Source: JBDTMT01 sp039934135
GTDB taxonomy: Bacteria; Desulfobacterota; Binatia; HRBIN30; CADEER01
Assembly (NCBI GenBank): GCA_039934135.1
Contig: JBDTMT010000284.1
Coordinates: 1-7,969, forward strand
Length of the DNA: 7,969 nucleotides
Reading direction: 5' to 3'
Part shown: positions 5,647 to 7,969 of the stretch, in pieces
How positions within the stretch are numbered: position 1 is the stretch's first letter
Layout: each line of letters begins with the position of its first letter
Notes under the pieces: generated by a model
The model's database searches: none
Told to the model about the DNA's origin: nothing
Seen by the model: the letters and a program-made list of their open reading frames with translations, nothing else
Position numbers and translations under genes: made by a program

Positions 5647-5919
5647 CGGCGGGGAGCCGGCCGACGGCCGCCGACGGGCCGCCGGGCCGAAGGTCTCCTG
5701 CGCGCCGCCCGATTTTGAGCCCGATCTTCACCCTTGCCCACGCCTCGCGCGGCGCGCTACGACCGCCACCGGCCGTTCGGGGCCCGCGCGATGACAGGTC
5801 GGATACCAGCGGTTATGTGAATTACCAGCTCATGCGGACGACCCGCCCGCGGGGCCGAGGACCGGAGTGGGTGAATTCCCCGCTCCGGTCCTCGAGATCA
5901 GCAGCCCGACGCCGCGCGC
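5647..5919. other. Intergenic gap between beta-helix gene and large gene
   Basis: The gap is 273 bases. Its right part holds the inverted repeat at 5857-5893. A small relatively AT-rich island (about 5803-5826) is the best place for a minus-strand promoter driving the large gene and the lipoprotein, but I see no convincing -35/-10 pair. The left part (5647-5760) is very GC-rich. No frame there gives a signal peptide that could be joined to the large protein. Confidence 0.4.
5857..5893. terminator. Long inverted repeat, candidate terminator of the beta-helix gene
   Basis: There are two 15-base arms (5857-5871 and 5879-5893) around a 7-base loop (TGAATTC). On the plus strand all positions pair, with one G-U; on the minus strand the same position is a C-A mismatch. 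It lies 27 bases past the beta-helix stop and is the only strong hairpin noticed in the gap. No T-run follows on either strand, so a classic intrinsic terminator is not proven; T-poor hairpins are common in GC-rich genomes. Confidence 0.55.
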
Positions 5920-7969
5920 TCAGGGGACGTCGCGGCACTGCAAGGTGCTGCCGTGGAGCTTGCAGCCCACCGGACCGATGTCGTCGCCACGGTCGATGAG
6001 CGTCGCCGCCTCGGTCGTCCGCAGGCTCACCGATAACGGCGTCTCGGCGAGAGCGGGAAGGGTGAGATCCTGCCCCATGATCTTGATCTTGACTCTGAAG
6101 AAGTCCGGTGCCGACCGCTTGCGGAAGATGAGCTTGCTGCGCGACGCGGAGTCTTTGCACCGCACGCTGCCGCTGCGCTCCTGGCACTGCGCGGCGGTGA
6201 AGCTGAAGGCGTTCACCTGAGTCAGCGGAGGCCCGCCGTCGTGGAAGAGAATCACCTCGATTCCGGAGGCGGTGACCGCGGTGATGAAATCACCGGGCGA
6301 GCTGGTCGTATCGAGCTCGCCGAGCACCTGCCATGCGTCGCTAAGCGGCCGCGAAGGTTCCGTGACCCGCACCTTGCGCAGGCTGAGGCCGGCCCTCTCG
6401 TTGGCGTCGCACACCCCGTCTCCATCGCTGTCCGGGGCGTTGGCGACGCAGGCGCCGCCCTGGCAGGTGTCCTGAATCGAGCAGGCGACGCCGCTGTCGC
6501 ACACCGTACCGTCGGGCCGCGGATCGGCGATGCAGATTCCCGACGGCTCCGTGCACAGGCCGACCGCGCACTGGTCGTCGAGGGACGAGCAGTCGACGGC
6601 CGTGCCTGCCGTGCACGTCCCGGTATTCGTGTTACACGTCTCGGCGCCGTTGCAGGCCACGCCGTCGTCGCACTCGGAGTCCATCGTGCAAGGCGGTTCG
6701 GGGACGAAGCAGGGGCCCGGATCCGAGTCGCCGCCAAGAATCAGCCACGGGTCGTAGTCCAGCACCGGGCTGCCGACCGGGCCGCCGGTTGCGCCGATGG
6801 CCGCGCCGGTGCCGCTGGGATTGCCGGCCTCCGTCGGCCCGCTCGGATCGTCGTACCAGTTGTTCTCGGCGTCGAAGGAGACGTCCGACTGCCAGTCGAT
6901 CGCGTACAGCCCGATGTTGGTGAAGCTGTTCTCGTTCAGAGTGATGCCATTGGCGACATGGGTGTTCTGGACGAGGCCCGCGAAGGCGGTCTCGACAGCG
7001 TCGATGGCGTTGTTGTGAATGGACGGGTTGGTGATCAGACCGTTCAGCCGGATGCCGTACGAGCCGGCTTGGGGAGTCCCCGGGCCGCTGATCGTGTTGC
7101 ACTGGATGACCGCGTTGCTGATCTCACCCGTCGTTCCGGGCGCCGCCGCGTTGTTCACCACGCTGATGCCGCGGCGATACGCCTGGAGTTCGTCGATCTG
7201 GTTGCCGGCGATCTCGACGTTGGAGAAGGTTCCCACCGCCACGCCGCCCGTGAACGCGCCGACAAAGCTGATGGCGCTGCCGCCATTGGCGGAGGTGTAC
7301 GGACCCGGGTCGGGCGACATGTGGAAGGTGTTGTAGCTCACCCGCTGCAGCGAGGTGATCGCGGTGCCCGTGTGCGAGAAGTTGAAGTACGCGGAAAGAC
7401 CGCCCGCATACACGCCGCGGTAGATCGTGTTGTAGCTGACGTCCGTCGGACCGGTGTGGCGCTCGATGAGGATCGGGTTCGAGCCCGTCTCCATGACGGT
7501 GTTGTGCTGGAAGACGAACGTCTCCACCGCCGCCGGACCATCGGTGTAGACCCCGTAGTCGGATCCCCAGGCCGGGTTGTTCATGCCCTTGATGATGTTG
7601 TTCGTGAACGTGTACGTGACCGGCGCGCTCGATTTCGCCGAGATGCCGAAGCGCAGGCCGGTGACGGCCGCGCCCTTTGCCGTCGGGTTCTGAATGGTGA
7701 AGCCGTCCACCGTCACGTCGCCGGTCGTGGTCCGGACGCGCAGCGTGCCCGGGTTGGTGAGGCCGGTGCCGCCGCCGCCGTCGATGATCGTCGTGGCCGC
7801 GCCCGAGCCCTGCAGCGTGATCGCCTTGGTGATGTCGACCTGGATCTCCACGTAGGTGCCGGGACAGACGAAGATGGTGTCGGTGTCCACCGCGGCCGTA
7901 TACGCGCCGTTGATCGTCGTGAATGTGGCGTCGACGCCGTCGCAAGCGTCGGTGCTGGCGTCGTAGGTG
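5920..7969 (-). CDS. Secreted right-handed beta-helix protein with Cys-rich, calcium-binding and C-terminal beta domains (5' partial)
   Basis: The frame is open to the window edge, so the N-terminus and any signal peptide lie outside; the GTG at 7890 is internal. Numbering from 7890: residues ~5-390 are beta-helix turns rich in Asn and Thr (DTIFVCPGTYVE, ITLQGSGAATTIIDG, VDGFTIQNP, TFTNNIIKGMNN, VEIAGNQIDEL). They close with ENNWYDDPSGP and LDYDPWL, an ending typical of NosD/pectate-lyase-like surface beta-helices. Residues 394-481 hold about 14 cysteines in CxxDxxCxDGxxCNGxETC-type repeats. DSDGDGVCDANE (487-498) is a thrombospondin type-3-like calcium motif. Residues 500-656 are a beta-rich domain with two late cysteine pairs, ending in QCRDVP. 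There is no PEP-CTERM or other sorting tail. No catalytic residues were recognised; a surface or adhesive role is inferred. The gene is unbroken. Confidence 0.8.
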   Translation of the reverse strand, partial: TYDASTDACDGVDATFTTINGAYTAAVDTDTIFVCPGTYVEIQVDITKAITLQGSGAATTIIDGGGGTGLTNPGTLRVRTTTGDVTVDGFTIQNPTAKGAAVTGLRFGISAKSSAPVTYTFTNNIIKGMNNPAWGSDYGVYTDGPAAVETFVFQHNTVMETGSNPILIERHTGPTDVSYNTIYRGVYAGGLSAYFNFSHTGTAITSLQRVSYNTFHMSPDPGPYTSANGGSAISFVGAFTGGVAVGTFSNVEIAGNQIDELQAYRRGISVVNNAAAPGTTGEISNAVIQCNTISGPGTPQAGSYGIRLNGLITNPSIHNNAIDAVETAFAGLVQNTHVANGITLNENSFTNIGLYAIDWQSDVSFDAENNWYDDPSGPTEAGNPSGTGAAIGATGGPVGSPVLDYDPWLILGGDSDPGPCFVPEPPCTMDSECDDGVACNGAETCNTNTGTCTAGTAVDCSSLDDQCAVGLCTEPSGICIADPRPDGTVCDSGVACSIQDTCQGGACVANAPDSDGDGVCDANERAGLSLRKVRVTEPSRPLSDAWQVLGELDTTSSPGDFITAVTASGIEVILFHDGGPPLTQVNAFSFTAAQCQERSGSVRCKDSASRSKLIFRKRSAPDFFRVKIKIMGQDLTLPALAETPLSVSLRTTEAATLIDRGDDIGPVGCKLHGSTLQCRDVP

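Noticed and set aside
5796..5826. Sigma-70 promoter in the AT-richer island upstream of the large gene
   Set aside because: The only -35-like hexamer (TTCACA on the minus strand, 5821-5816) has no TATAAT-like partner at 16-18 bases.
7124..7945. Second minus-strand frame within the beta-helix region
   Set aside because: It is an Arg/His-rich shadow; the other frame has the beta-helix pattern and continues to the stop at 5920.
1..7969. tRNA, rRNA, CRISPR array, insertion sequence or phage genes
   Set aside because: I saw no cloverleaf-like segment, no spaced direct repeats and no transposase or integrase motif; the internal repeats are protein-level (pentapeptide and beta-helix).

Overview
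This GC-rich window looks like part of an environmental, probably Gram-negative genome. It carries a lipoprotein signal peptide and large secreted-type proteins with cysteine-rich and calcium-binding repeats. That style is familiar from uncultured Deltaproteobacteria-like lineages (Myxococcota or Desulfobacterota/Binatia). The lineage is an inference from protein style only; no RNA gene or marker gene is present to confirm it.

Layout. Bases 1-264 (+) hold the C-terminal end of a DASS/SLC13-type anion:sodium symporter. Everything else reads on the minus strand, convergent with it. From right to left there are three genes. First, a right-handed beta-helix protein runs off the right edge and ends at 5920; it has a cysteine-rich region, a thrombospondin type-3-like calcium motif and a beta-rich C-terminal domain. 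A 273-base gap with a strong inverted repeat (5857-5893) follows. Second, a large uncharacterised protein of about 1050 residues (5646 to 2487) has a hydrophobic, membrane-active-looking middle and an NHL/beta-propeller-like C-terminus. Third, a pentapeptide-repeat lipoprotein of about 730 residues (2490 to 292) overlaps the stop of the second gene by an ATGA, so the two look translationally coupled.

The main oddity is that the coupled pair is broken at six places. The lipoprotein has two frameshifts (about 2313 and at a G8 run, 1768-1775). The large protein has a compensating frameshift pair (4947-4951 and 4888-4890), a further frameshift (about 4119) and an in-frame TAG (3045-3047). Protein-level continuity is clear across all six, so each gene was one ORF recently or still is one in the real genome. 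Several lesions lie in short G/C runs, which fits base-calling error, but decay or phase variation (G8 run) cannot be excluded. The beta-helix gene is intact over about 2 kb.

How the genes may work together. A surface lipoprotein built as a pentapeptide solenoid, coupled to a large propeller-bearing protein with hydrophobic helices and next to a beta-helix protein, suggests a cell-envelope or extracellular cluster. No enzyme active site is visible, and the joint function is unknown.
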